Shown here: positions 1 through 5,566 of the stretch, one piece after another
How the letters are laid out: each line of letters opens with the position of its first letter
How positions within the stretch are numbered: the first letter of the stretch is position 1
DNA from: Clostridia bacterium
Lineage (GTDB): Bacteria; Bacillota; Clostridia; Oscillospirales; QAMX01
Direction: 5' to 3'
Assembly: GCA_024404415.1 (NCBI GenBank)
Contig: JAKSPX010000072.1
Location: 1 to 7,234 of the forward strand
Length of the DNA stretch: 7,234 nt
Notes under the pieces: model-generated
The model's database searches: none
The model's input: only the letters and a program-made list of their open reading frames with translations
Told to the model about the DNA's origin: nothing
Made by a program: the position numbers and the translations under genes

Positions 1-25
1 CCCCTACGGGTTTCTCTTAAGTTAA

Positions 26-50
26 TGACATTGCCCATAGGGGGAGGCTT
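26..50. repeat. Partial copy of the palindromic intergenic element seen at 6754-6875
   Basis: The run TGACA, TTGCCCATAGGGGGA, GGCTT resembles the inner part of the left arm of the complete element (TGACAG, TTCTCCCATAGGGAGAG, CCTT at 6778-6804), with small gaps. No terminal GCCCTCTCAGTC sequence is visible here, so this would be a decayed or truncated remnant. The rest of 1-107 shows no gene and no other clear structure. The match is short and could be partly chance. Confidence 0.35.
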
Positions 51-107
51 ACGAACTTACTCTATCCCCGAAAAAGCCCATCCATATCGCCCGACGATAA
101 ATTTCTA

Positions 108-136
108 TTGACAAGTAATATTCCCCGGTGTAAAAT
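108..136 (+). promoter_or_regulatory. Sigma-70/SigA-type promoter for the DUF2975-XRE operon
   Basis: A perfect -35 TTGACA (108-113) is followed after exactly 17 bases by a -10 TAAAAT (131-136). Transcription would start near 142-144, giving a leader of about 38 bases before the ATG at 181. This is the best promoter match in the window and faces directly into the two-gene operon. Confidence 0.8.
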
Positions 137-139
137 AAA

Positions 140-166
140 GCTGCGGACAAATTCCGCAGCTTTTTT
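140..166 (+). terminator. Terminator-like hairpin with T-run at the expected transcript start
   Basis: GCTGCGGA (140-147) pairs perfectly with TCCGCAGC (153-160) around a 5-base loop, CAAAT, and six Ts follow (161-166). The shape is that of an intrinsic terminator. It lies between the promoter's -10 box and the GGAGG ribosome binding site (171-175). It may end read-through from upstream, or form a 5'-terminal stem in the operon's own mRNA. Confidence 0.6.
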
Positions 167-180
167 CTTCGGAGGTCAAT

Positions 181-660
181 ATGTCACAGAAAGCGCTTTC
201 CCGCTGGCTCTTCGCCATTATCATTCTGGTGGCGGTCTGCATGGCGGCGATCTATCTTGTCATCGTTCCGTCCCCGCACCTCGGCATCCTCGGCGAAACC
301 TATGCCGCTTCCCCGCTCCGCCTCCCCTTTGTGATCTTTTTCTGCCTCACCGCCCTGCCCATCGCGCTGGCATTGGTCTACGCGTGGCTCATCGCGCGGA
401 ACATCGGGCTTGACAATTCCTTTTCCAAGGCCAACGCCTCTCATCTCCGCGCCATCTCCATCCTCGCGGCGGTCGACGGCGTTTATTACCTCATCGGCAA
501 CCTCGTCTTTTTCCTCATCGCGTGGGGCAAGGCGGACATCCCCTATCTGCAGATCGTCCTCGCGCTCTTCGCCCTCATCGTCTCGGTCGCCGCGGCGGCT
601 TTATCGCATCTGGTCCTCAAGGCCGCGGAGCTGCAGGAACAGAGCGACCTGACCATCTGA
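181..660 (+). CDS. DUF2975 family four-helix membrane protein
   Basis: This is a 159-residue integral membrane protein of unknown function. Four hydrophobic segments are visible at about residues 9-29, 47-71, 90-115 and 121-147. Between the second and third lies a polar loop, LDNSFSKANASHLRAIS, of the form typical of DUF2975 proteins such as Bacillus YoaS. There is no cleavable signal peptide; the first helix is a signal anchor. The start is fixed by GGAGG (171-175) five bases before the ATG and by the promoter at 108-136. It ends 13 bases before a small XRE regulator, and this pair is a recurring operon in Firmicutes. The family is recognised with good confidence. A role in sensing or modulating the partner regulator is only an inference from the pairing. 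Confidence 0.85.
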   Translation: MSQKALSRWLFAIIILVAVCMAAIYLVIVPSPHLGILGETYAASPLRLPFVIFFCLTALPIALALVYAWLIARNIGLDNSFSKANASHLRAISILAAVDGVYYLIGNLVFFLIAWGKADIPYLQIVLALFALIVSVAAAALSHLVLKAAELQEQSDLTI

Positions 661-673
661 CGGAGGAAACGCC

Positions 674-907
674 ATGCAGGACGAGATCATTTTCAACATC
701 GACGTCATGCTCGCCAAGCGCAAGATGACGGTCACCGAGCTTGCCGACAAGGTCGGTATCACCCTCGCCAATATGTCCATTCTGAAGACCGGCAAGGCCA
801 AAGCCATCAAGGTCTCCACCCTCACCCGCCTCTGCGCCGCGCTCGACTGCCAGCCGGGCGACATCCTCGAATTCCGGAGAGGCGATGCGGAAGCCTCCGA
901 CGAATAA
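674..907 (+). CDS. YozG-type XRE (Cro/C1) helix-turn-helix regulator
   Basis: This 77-residue cytoplasmic DNA-binding protein is little more than one Cro/C1-type domain. The helix-turn-helix covers about residues 19-43 (TELADKVGIT followed by LANMSILKTG). The C-terminal helix ends in LCAALDCQPGDILEF (about 53-67), the signature of the small YozG-like regulators found beside DUF2975 genes. A short acidic tail (DAEASDE) follows. GGAGG (662-666) lies seven bases before the ATG, and the gene is almost certainly co-transcribed with the membrane protein upstream. It is probably autoregulatory, as many small XRE proteins are, but no operator palindrome is evident at the promoter. The stop is TAA. 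Confidence 0.9.
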   Translation: MQDEIIFNIDVMLAKRKMTVTELADKVGITLANMSILKTGKAKAIKVSTLTRLCAALDCQPGDILEFRRGDAEASDE

Positions 908-908
908 A

Positions 909-940
909 AAAGCGCCCGGAGGTCTCCCCCCGGACACTTT
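909..940 (+). terminator. Possible weak terminator after the XRE gene
   Basis: CCGGAGG (916-922) can pair with CCCCCGG (927-933) with one A-C mismatch and a TCTC loop. A-rich sequence precedes it and ACACTTT follows. The T-run is short, so this is only a plausible terminator. It sits directly after the operon's stop codon. Confidence 0.35.
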
Positions 941-977
941 ACGCAGACATAATATTTCAGATAATCGAAATCTTCGT

Positions 978-1053
978 CTCCTGAAAACTGAGAACAGAAA
1001 ACTTACTCTGCTCTTCGCGTCCCCCGTCTCCTGAAAACTGAAAACTGAAAACT
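978..1053. repeat. 76-base direct repeat, copy 1, with GAAAACT heptamer blocks
   Basis: Two blocks starting CTCCTGAAAACTGA (at 978 and 1028, 50 bases apart) are built from GAAAACT heptamers and variants. The second block has three perfect units (1033-1053). The linker between blocks contains TACTCTGCTCTTCGCGTCCC. By hand alignment this copy matches 1284-1359 at about 72 of 76 positions, including an unbroken 46-base identity (997-1042 with 1303-1348). Confidence 0.85.
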
Positions 1054-1068
1054 TTCCAGCCCTCATCC

Positions 1069-1081
1069 ACCGCTTCGCGGT
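1069..1081. repeat. Small perfect hairpin with TTC triloop
   Basis: ACCGC (1069-1073), TTC, GCGGT (1077-1081) lies inside CCCTCATCC...CCCCCTTCCCCC. It resembles the left part of a CCTCATCC-type palindromic repeat that I recall from Firmicutes genomes. Only this arm is visible, so it looks like a fragment. Confidence 0.45.
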
Positions 1082-1133
1082 CCCCCTTCCCCCGTCGGTG
1101 ACGGTGGAAGGCTTCCGACATTTGAACGATTCG

Positions 1134-1157
1134 GCGGTTACGCGATTACGCGGTTAC
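1134..1157. repeat. Three tandem octamers GCGGTTAC / GCGATTAC / GCGGTTAC
   Basis: Three head-to-tail 8-base units differ by one base in the middle copy. A second octamer pair, ATCGCTCA twice, lies at 1241-1256. The two sets are bracketed by the inverted 9-mer CGATTCGGC (1127-1135) and GCCGAATCG (1236-1244), which suggests they belong to one degenerate repeat element of about 130 bases. Confidence 0.6.
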
Positions 1158-1190
1158 ACCTCGCGCTGCGGCGTGGGACGGGAGGAACGG

Positions 1191-1214
1191 ATTGCCACGG
1201 GCTTCGCCCTCGCC
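1191..1214. repeat. ATTGCC-type palindromic repeat fragment
   Basis: ATTGCCAC is followed by GGGC-TTC-GCCC (1199-1209) and TCGCCATGAC. It would be a near palindrome if the right flank read GCAATGAC. I recall closely similar sequences scattered through gut Clostridia genomes, where they often give spurious short open frames. This one does the same. Confidence 0.4.
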
Positions 1215-1256
1215 ATGACAAGTCAGGTACACTGTGCCGAATCGCTCAATCGCTCA

Positions 1257-1273
1257 GGCGACCAATGGTCGCC
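1257..1273. repeat. Perfect 7-bp hairpin GGCGACC-AAT-GGTCGCC
   Basis: This is a perfect 7-base-pair stem with a three-base loop just before the second copy of the 76-base repeat. No T-run follows on either strand, so it is unlikely to be an intrinsic terminator for the minus-strand gene ending at 1373. Confidence 0.55.
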
Positions 1274-1283
1274 GCTACGGTCG

Positions 1284-1366
1284 CTCCTGAAAACTGAATA
1301 CTGAAAACTTACTCTGCTCTTCGCGTCCCCCGTCTCCTGAAAACTGAATACTGAAAACTGAAAACT
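1284..1366. repeat. 76-base direct repeat, copy 2, with one extra heptamer
   Basis: This copy has the same layout as copy 1: two CTCCTGAAAACTGA blocks (1284 and 1334, again 50 bases apart) with the same linker. The second block is longer by one GAAAACT unit and runs to 1366, only seven bases from the stop codon of the minus-strand oxidoreductase. Differences from copy 1 are confined to the heptamers (for example GAATACT against GAAAACT). Confidence 0.85.
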
Positions 1367-1372
1367 ATTTAA

Positions 1373-2551
1373 TCACCAGTTGACCGACCAGCGCTCGGAA
1401 TACTTGCCTTTCATGCCGCTTTCTTCCTTCTGGTCGACGCGCAGTTTGGAATTTTTCTGTTTTTCTTTGAGCGCCGCGAGGTATTCCTCCTCGTCGACCG
1501 GGAGCGAGACCCATTTGTCCTTCCACGCGGAGAGATAGGCCGCGTTGGTGATGGAGAGGCCGCGGATGCCCTCCTCGCCCGGCGCGATCAGCTTTTCGCC
1601 ATATAAAAGCGCGTTGGTCACGTTCTGCAGGATGCCCGCGTGCGCCGTCTCCTCCTCTTCGGGGAGCAGGGTCTCTTCGTGGAGCGGGATGTGCGGGAAG
1701 CCTTCCGGCGTCGTGAAGCAGAATTCTCTCTCCGGCTGATCGAGTAACCAGAGCTTCATTTCACCGTTTTCGATGACCAATTTTCCCTTGTCGCCCGCGA
1801 TCTCCATGCGGTTGGTGCCGGGATATTCGCCGGTGGTGGCGATAAAGGTGGCGGAAGCGCCGCTCGCGTACTCCGCGTAGACAGTCACGTCATCCTCGAC
1901 CTCGATATCGTGGTATCTCGCCTCGCGGCAGAAGCCCCGGACCTTTTCGGGAAGACCCGTGATCCACTGCCATATATCGAGATTGTGCGGACACTGATTC
2001 ATCATCACGCCGCCGCCCTCGCCGGTCCACGTCGCTCTCCACGAGCCGGAATCATAATAGCTCTGTGACCGATACCAGTTGGTGATGGTCCACGAAAAAC
2101 GCTTGAGTTCGCCGAGCGTGCCCCCTTGGACCAGCTCGCGCGCCTTTTTGAAAAGCGGGTTGGTGCGCTGATTATACATGATGCCGAAGAGCTTGCCGCT
2201 CTTTTTCGCGGCCTCGTTCATCAGCCGGACCGACTTGATGTCGATGCCTGCGGGCTTTTCGGTGAGGACGTTATAGCCTTTCTCAAACGCGGCCACAGCG
2301 AAGACCGGATGCAGCGGGTGCGGCACCGCAATGATCAGCAGATCGAATCCGCCCTTTTCGAGCATTTCATAAAAATCGGCAAAGACCGGCACACCCGGGA
2401 GCTTTTCCGCCGCCCAGAGGCGCTTCTTCTCGTCGATATCGCATACACATTGAAGCTCCAGCCCCTTGATCTTCCCCGCAAAAATGCAGGAGGCGTGCGC
2501 GCTTCCCATATTTCCGAGCCCCACGATGGCGGCTTTCACGTTGTTATCCAT
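1373..2551 (-). CDS. Gfo/Idh/MocA family NAD(P)-dependent oxidoreductase
   Basis: This 392-residue cytosolic dehydrogenase is of the family that oxidises or reduces sugars, inositols and related polyols with NAD(P). The N-terminal Rossmann fold begins with the dinucleotide motif GLGNMG (residues 11-16). The family's catalytic-lysine motif EKP is at 98-100 (TEKPAGID). The substrate-domain motif NQCPHNLDIWQW (185-196) carries the conserved His and Asp. A charged tail of about 40 residues follows the usual C-terminus. I chose the ATG at 2549-2551 because an AGGA ribosome binding site precedes it and a strong promoter lies at 2583-2611; the frame stays open further upstream, but those starts lie within or beyond the promoter. 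The stop is TGA. The substrate cannot be told from sequence. A second family member lies at 6910-7234, and the sialate-lyase-like aldolase suggests sugar catabolism. Confidence 0.93.
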   Translation of the reverse strand: MDNNVKAAIVGLGNMGSAHASCIFAGKIKGLELQCVCDIDEKKRLWAAEKLPGVPVFADFYEMLEKGGFDLLIIAVPHPLHPVFAVAAFEKGYNVLTEKPAGIDIKSVRLMNEAAKKSGKLFGIMYNQRTNPLFKKARELVQGGTLGELKRFSWTITNWYRSQSYYDSGSWRATWTGEGGGVMMNQCPHNLDIWQWITGLPEKVRGFCREARYHDIEVEDDVTVYAEYASGASATFIATTGEYPGTNRMEIAGDKGKLVIENGEMKLWLLDQPEREFCFTTPEGFPHIPLHEETLLPEEEETAHAGILQNVTNALLYGEKLIAPGEEGIRGLSITNAAYLSAWKDKWVSLPVDEEEYLAALKEKQKNSKLRVDQKEESGMKGKYSERWSVNW

Positions 2552-2582
2552 CTTCGCACATCCTTTTTTGCTTGATAGCATC

Positions 2583-2611
2583 ATTTTACCACCCCTCGCG
2601 AAAGATTGCAA
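2583..2611 (-). promoter_or_regulatory. SigA-type promoter for the minus-strand oxidoreductase
   Basis: Read on the minus strand, TTGCAA (2611-2606) is followed after 17 bases by TAAAAT (2588-2583). The expected start near 2576 gives a leader of about 25 bases that contains the AGGA ribosome binding site. This placement also rules out the longer upstream starts of the reading frame. Confidence 0.7.
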
Positions 2612-2673
2612 GCCTGCCCGGCTGTCCTTTTCCCCTTCATTTCCCACACTATATCAGAAATACGGTGACTTGT

Positions 2674-3447
2674 ATGGAAGAATTGAATCCCTTTTATCGC
2701 CTTTCTCCCTTTATCCGCGAATATATCTATTCCCGCAACTGGCAGACCCTCCGCCCGGTACAGGCGGCGGCCTGCAAGATGATCTTCGACACCGACAAAA
2801 ACCTGCTTTTGGCCGCGGGCACCGCGTCGGGCAAGACCGAGGCCGCCTTCTTCCCCATCCTCTCGGCCCTCTACGAAAACCCGCCCGCCTCGGTGGGATG
2901 CCTCTATATCGCCCCCTTGAAGGCGCTCATCAACGACCAGTTCGAGCGTCTGAATGAACTGTGCCTCGATTCGGGCATCCCGGTCTACCATTGGCACGGC
3001 GACGTCGCCCAATCGAAAAAGGAAAAGGCCGTCAAATACCCCGGCGGCGTCATGCAGATCACGCCCGAATCTTTGCAGGCGCTCCTTCTGCGCCGCCACA
3101 ACCTCCTGATCCCGCTCTTCGGCGACCTCCGTTACATCGTGATCGACGAGATGCACGCCTTCATGAGAAACGACCGCGGGCTTCAGGTGCTCGCCATGAT
3201 CGAGCAATTGGAGCGCATGACCGGCACCTCTCCGCGCCGCATCGGCCTTTCCGCCACCGTCGGCGATATCGACGCCGCCTGCGCGTGGCTCTCGGCCGGC
3301 TCCAAACACGAGACCATCGCGCCCGCGCTCCCGCCCGCAAGCAGCCTCTGGCACATCGCCATGGAGAATTTCCCGGTGAATCAGTCGCTCACCGAGCACG
3401 CCGAGGAGGATTCCGAAGACGCGCCGGAGGGCGGCGACCCCGGTTAG
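2674..3447 (+). CDS. N-terminal fragment of the helicase (RecA domain 1)
   Basis: If the TAG terminates, translation yields 257 residues carrying Walker A, Walker B (DEMH) and the SAT motif but no motifs IV-VI, so no arginine finger. It ends in an acidic stretch (EHAEEDSEDAPEGGDPG) that looks like an interdomain linker rather than a natural C-terminus. An upstream in-frame ATG at 2572 exists, but the extension is low-quality sequence overlapping the oxidoreductase promoter. Confidence 0.7.
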   Translation: MEELNPFYRLSPFIREYIYSRNWQTLRPVQAAACKMIFDTDKNLLLAAGTASGKTEAAFFPILSALYENPPASVGCLYIAPLKALINDQFERLNELCLDSGIPVYHWHGDVAQSKKEKAVKYPGGVMQITPESLQALLLRRHNLLIPLFGDLRYIVIDEMHAFMRNDRGLQVLAMIEQLERMTGTSPRRIGLSATVGDIDAACAWLSAGSKHETIAPALPPASSLWHIAMENFPVNQSLTEHAEEDSEDAPEGGDPG

Positions 3448-3639
3448 TCCTACATTTTCCAGCATTGCACCGCCCGCAAGGGCAACTCCAAGAGCCTCAT
3501 CTTCTGCAACAGCCGCGAGGAAGCCGAGGTAGTCTGCGCCACCCTCCGGCAGTATTCCGAGGCAAAAAAGATCCCCGACCGTTTCCTCATCCACCACGGC
3601 AACCTCTCCTCCGCCATCCGTGAGGACGCGGAGGACAGA

Positions 3640-4890
3640 ATGAAGGACGAATCCGCCCCCTGCCACACCGTCACCACCGCGACGCTCGAGCTCGGCATCG
3701 ACATCGGGAAATTGGAACGCGCCTTTCAGATCGACGCGCCCTTCACGGTTTCCGCTTTCTTACAGCGCATGGGCCGCACGGGAAGACGCGGTCTGCCGCC
3801 CGAGATGCGCTTTGTCTTCCGGGAGGAGCCGGTGGAGGACCGCGCGCCGCTCCCGGAGCTGATCCCGTGGAAATTATTGCAGGGCATCGCCATCGTGACC
3901 TTATACGCCGAGGACCGCTTTGTCGAGCCGCCGCGCCACATCTCCTACCCCTTCTCGCTTCTCTACCATCAGACCATGGCCATTCTCTCCTATTCGGGTG
4001 AACTTCTGCCCTCCGAGCTTGCCAGAAGAGTTTTGTCGCTTTCGGTCTTTTCGGATATCTCGCAGAACATCTTCCGCGATTTTCTCAAGCACCTCATCGG
4101 CATCGGCCACATCGAGCCGACCGCCGAGGGTGGGCTGATCGTCGGCGTGAAGGCTGAAAAGGTGGTCAACAACTATAAATTCTTCGCTACCTTCAAGGAA
4201 AACGAGGAATTTTCGGTGCATTGCGGCTCCGAAGAATTGGGCACCGTCGTCGCCCCTCCGCCGGTCGGCGAAAGGCTGGCCATCGCCGGGCGCGTCTGGG
4301 ACATCAAGGACATCGACATCCGCAAAAAGCAGGTCTTCGTCACGCCGGTCAAGGGCGTCGTCCCGGCCTATTTCGGCCTCTGCCCCGGCGACATCCACAC
4401 AAGAGTGCTCGAAAAGATGCGCGATATCCTCTTTTCGGATAAATCCTATCCCTTCCTCCGCCCCGGCGCAGCCAATCGCCTTGACGAGGCGCGGAGACTT
4501 GCGAAGCTCTCCAAAATGGGCGAAAGCCGCCTTGTGTCGCTCGGCGGGGACGCGTGGTGCCTCTTCCCGTGGCTCGGCACCTACGCTTTCATGGCCTGCG
4601 AACGCATCATAAAAATAAAGCTCGGAGGCAAAGCCGACATCAAATATGTCGAATCCTCCAAGCCCTATTTCATTGAATTCAAATCGGGTCACACCCGTGA
4701 CGAGCTGATCCTGATGCTCAGGGAGGCCGCCCGCGAGGAATTTGACGCGGAAACGCTGATCTTCCCGCGCGAAGAGCCCGCCTTTGATAAATACGACGAG
4801 TTCGTCCCCGAGGCGCTTCTGAAGCGCCACTTTGCCCACGACGTTTTGGACATCAAAGGCGCAAAGAAAATGCTCTCAGAGCTGGAGTAA
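3640..4890 (+). CDS. C-terminal fragment of the helicase (part of RecA domain 2 plus accessory domains)
   Basis: This is the first ATG after the amber, preceded by GGAGG (3630-3634) five bases upstream, so re-initiation is possible. The 416-residue product would keep motifs V and VI and the C-terminal domains, but lose motif IV and the start of the RecA fold (encoded at 3448-3639), so an independent function is doubtful. The frame is open from 3448 onward, which argues that it is really the continuation of the upstream half. It ends TAA, 15 bases into the convergent phosphatase gene. Confidence 0.6.
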   Translation: MKDESAPCHTVTTATLELGIDIGKLERAFQIDAPFTVSAFLQRMGRTGRRGLPPEMRFVFREEPVEDRAPLPELIPWKLLQGIAIVTLYAEDRFVEPPRHISYPFSLLYHQTMAILSYSGELLPSELARRVLSLSVFSDISQNIFRDFLKHLIGIGHIEPTAEGGLIVGVKAEKVVNNYKFFATFKENEEFSVHCGSEELGTVVAPPPVGERLAIAGRVWDIKDIDIRKKQVFVTPVKGVVPAYFGLCPGDIHTRVLEKMRDILFSDKSYPFLRPGAANRLDEARRLAKLSKMGESRLVSLGGDAWCLFPWLGTYAFMACERIIKIKLGGKADIKYVESSKPYFIEFKSGHTRDELILMLREAAREEFDAETLIFPREEPAFDKYDEFVPEALLKRHFAHDVLDIKGAKKMLSELE

Positions 4891-5532
4891 TCTCCCGAGC
4901 TCCTCCACCGAATCCACAATGGCATCCGCTCCGGCGTCCATAAGTTCCTTCCGATCGCCGTATCCGAAGGTCACGCCGATCGAGGGGATGCCGTTCTTTT
5001 TCGCCCCGAGGATATCATAGGAGCGGTCGCCGATCATGACTGTCTCTTCCTTTCTGATCGGGAAGGTCTCGAAGGCGTAGGCGATGACCTCGTCCTTCCA
5101 CGTGCGCGTTTCGTCGAGCGTACTCGCCGCGACGTAGGAAAATTCCTCCCGGATGCCGAATTTTTCAAGGATGGCCAGGGTGAAAGGCTCCGGCTTGGAG
5201 GTGGCGACGGCGTTGATGCGTCCCACCTCGCGGTTCTTTTTGAGGAGATCCGGGATGCCGGGGTAGAGGGTGTTTTCAAACATCCCGCCCGCTTTGAAGT
5301 ATTCCCGGTAGTAATCCACCGCCTCGCGCGCCTTCTCCTTATCAAATCCGCAGATCCTCTGGAAGGAATCGATCAACGGCGGCCCGATGATGGAAAAATA
5401 GTCCTCTCTTTTCCCCGGTTCTATGCCATAGTGCCGGAGGGCATAGAGAAAAGAATTGATGATCCCCTCCGCCGGGTCGGAAAGCGTCCCGTCGAGATCG
5501 AAAAGACAGACTTTGATGTGGGAAAGATCCAT
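4876..5532 (-). CDS. HAD-superfamily hydrolase, phosphoglycolate phosphatase-like
   Basis: This 218-residue cytosolic phosphatase has the full set of HAD motifs. The nucleophile and acid/base pair are in FDLDGTLSD (Asp12 and Asp14), motif II is TSKP (Thr111, Lys113), and the metal-binding motif is GDRSYD (168-173). The helical cap between motifs I and II, with IGPPLIDSF (49-57), is of the Gph/PpaX-like subfamily that dephosphorylates small phosphoesters such as 2-phosphoglycolate or nucleotides; the real substrate is not predictable. The start at 5532 has a perfect AGGAGG seven bases upstream. The frame continues upstream through a hairpin array, and that extension is spurious. Its 3' end overlaps the convergent helicase gene. 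The stop is TGA. Confidence 0.9.
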   Translation of the reverse strand: MDLSHIKVCLFDLDGTLSDPAEGIINSFLYALRHYGIEPGKREDYFSIIGPPLIDSFQRICGFDKEKAREAVDYYREYFKAGGMFENTLYPGIPDLLKKNREVGRINAVATSKPEPFTLAILEKFGIREEFSYVAASTLDETRTWKDEVIAYAFETFPIRKEETVMIGDRSYDILGAKKNGIPSIGVTFGYGDRKELMDAGADAIVDSVEELGRLLQL

Positions 5533-5555
5533 GGTTGCCTCCTGGACAGAATTAT

Positions 5556-5566
5556 GGTATAGTATA
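5556..5566 (-). promoter_or_regulatory. Possible -10 region for the HAD phosphatase
   Basis: On the minus strand the overlapping boxes TATACT and TATACC lie 24 to 34 bases before the start codon. No good -35 is found at the right spacing: 17 bases upstream of TATACT reads TGTACG, inside the first full hairpin of the array. The same AT-rich stretch read on the plus strand gives TATAGT and TATAGA, so it could also serve the aldolase gene. Confidence 0.35.

Larger units (their letters stand above)
941..1372. other. Gene-free, repeat-packed gap between two convergent genes
   Basis: This 432-base stretch separates the 3' ends of the XRE gene and the Gfo/Idh/MocA gene. An open frame exists at 1098-1304, but it runs through repeats and has no ribosome binding site, so I do not call a gene. 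The gap contains the pair of 76-base direct repeats, tandem octamers (1134-1157 and 1241-1256) and an inverted pair CGATTCGGC (1127-1135) / GCCGAATCG (1236-1244). It also holds perfect hairpins at 1069-1081 and 1257-1273 and an ATTGCC-type palindromic fragment (1191-1214). Confidence 0.7.
2674..4890 (+). pseudogene. Lhr-like SF2 DEAD/DEAH helicase interrupted by one in-frame TAG
   Basis: Read through the TAG at 3445-3447, this is one 738-codon ATP-dependent nucleic-acid helicase. RecA domain 1 has Walker A AGTASGKT (48-55), APLKAL (about 80-85), Walker B DEMH (158-161) and SAT (193-195). RecA domain 2 has LIFCNSREEAE (from 275), ATLELGIDIG (336-345) and QRMGRTGRR (364-372). A winged-helix region follows, then a C-terminal domain with FFATFKENEEFSVHCG and GRVWDIKDID. 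PLKAL, the DEMH box and that C-terminal domain point to the Lhr-like branch, which acts in DNA repair or RNA metabolism. The ATG at 2674 has a weak GGTGA ribosome binding site. Both halves lie in the same frame and every motif is intact. The single amber is therefore a recent nonsense mutation, a sequencing error, or read-through. It falls in the linker between the RecA domains, so each product alone would lack part of the ATPase site. Confidence 0.85.

Noticed and set aside
1081..1300. tRNA or other structured RNA in the repeat gap
   Set aside because: The hairpins present are isolated short palindromes and do not form a cloverleaf with TTCGA and acceptor stem.
1098..1304. Open frame of 68 codons in the repeat gap
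   Set aside because: It has no ribosome binding site, is made of repeat-derived sequence (RIATGFALAMT-like) and ends inside the heptamer repeats; similar frames arise wherever ATTGCC-type repeats are translated.
2627..2655. Promoter for the helicase
   Set aside because: TATATC at 2650-2655 could be a -10 box, but no -35 is recognisable at the right spacing, so I do not list it.
2581..3666. 361-codon antisense frame opposite the helicase
   Set aside because: It is a shadow of GC-rich codon usage on the other strand; it has no recognisable domain, and its C-terminal part covers the oxidoreductase promoter.
3901..4839. 312-codon antisense frame opposite the helicase C-terminal half
   Set aside because: Same reason: the plus strand encodes a recognisable helicase domain here and the antisense product has no family features.
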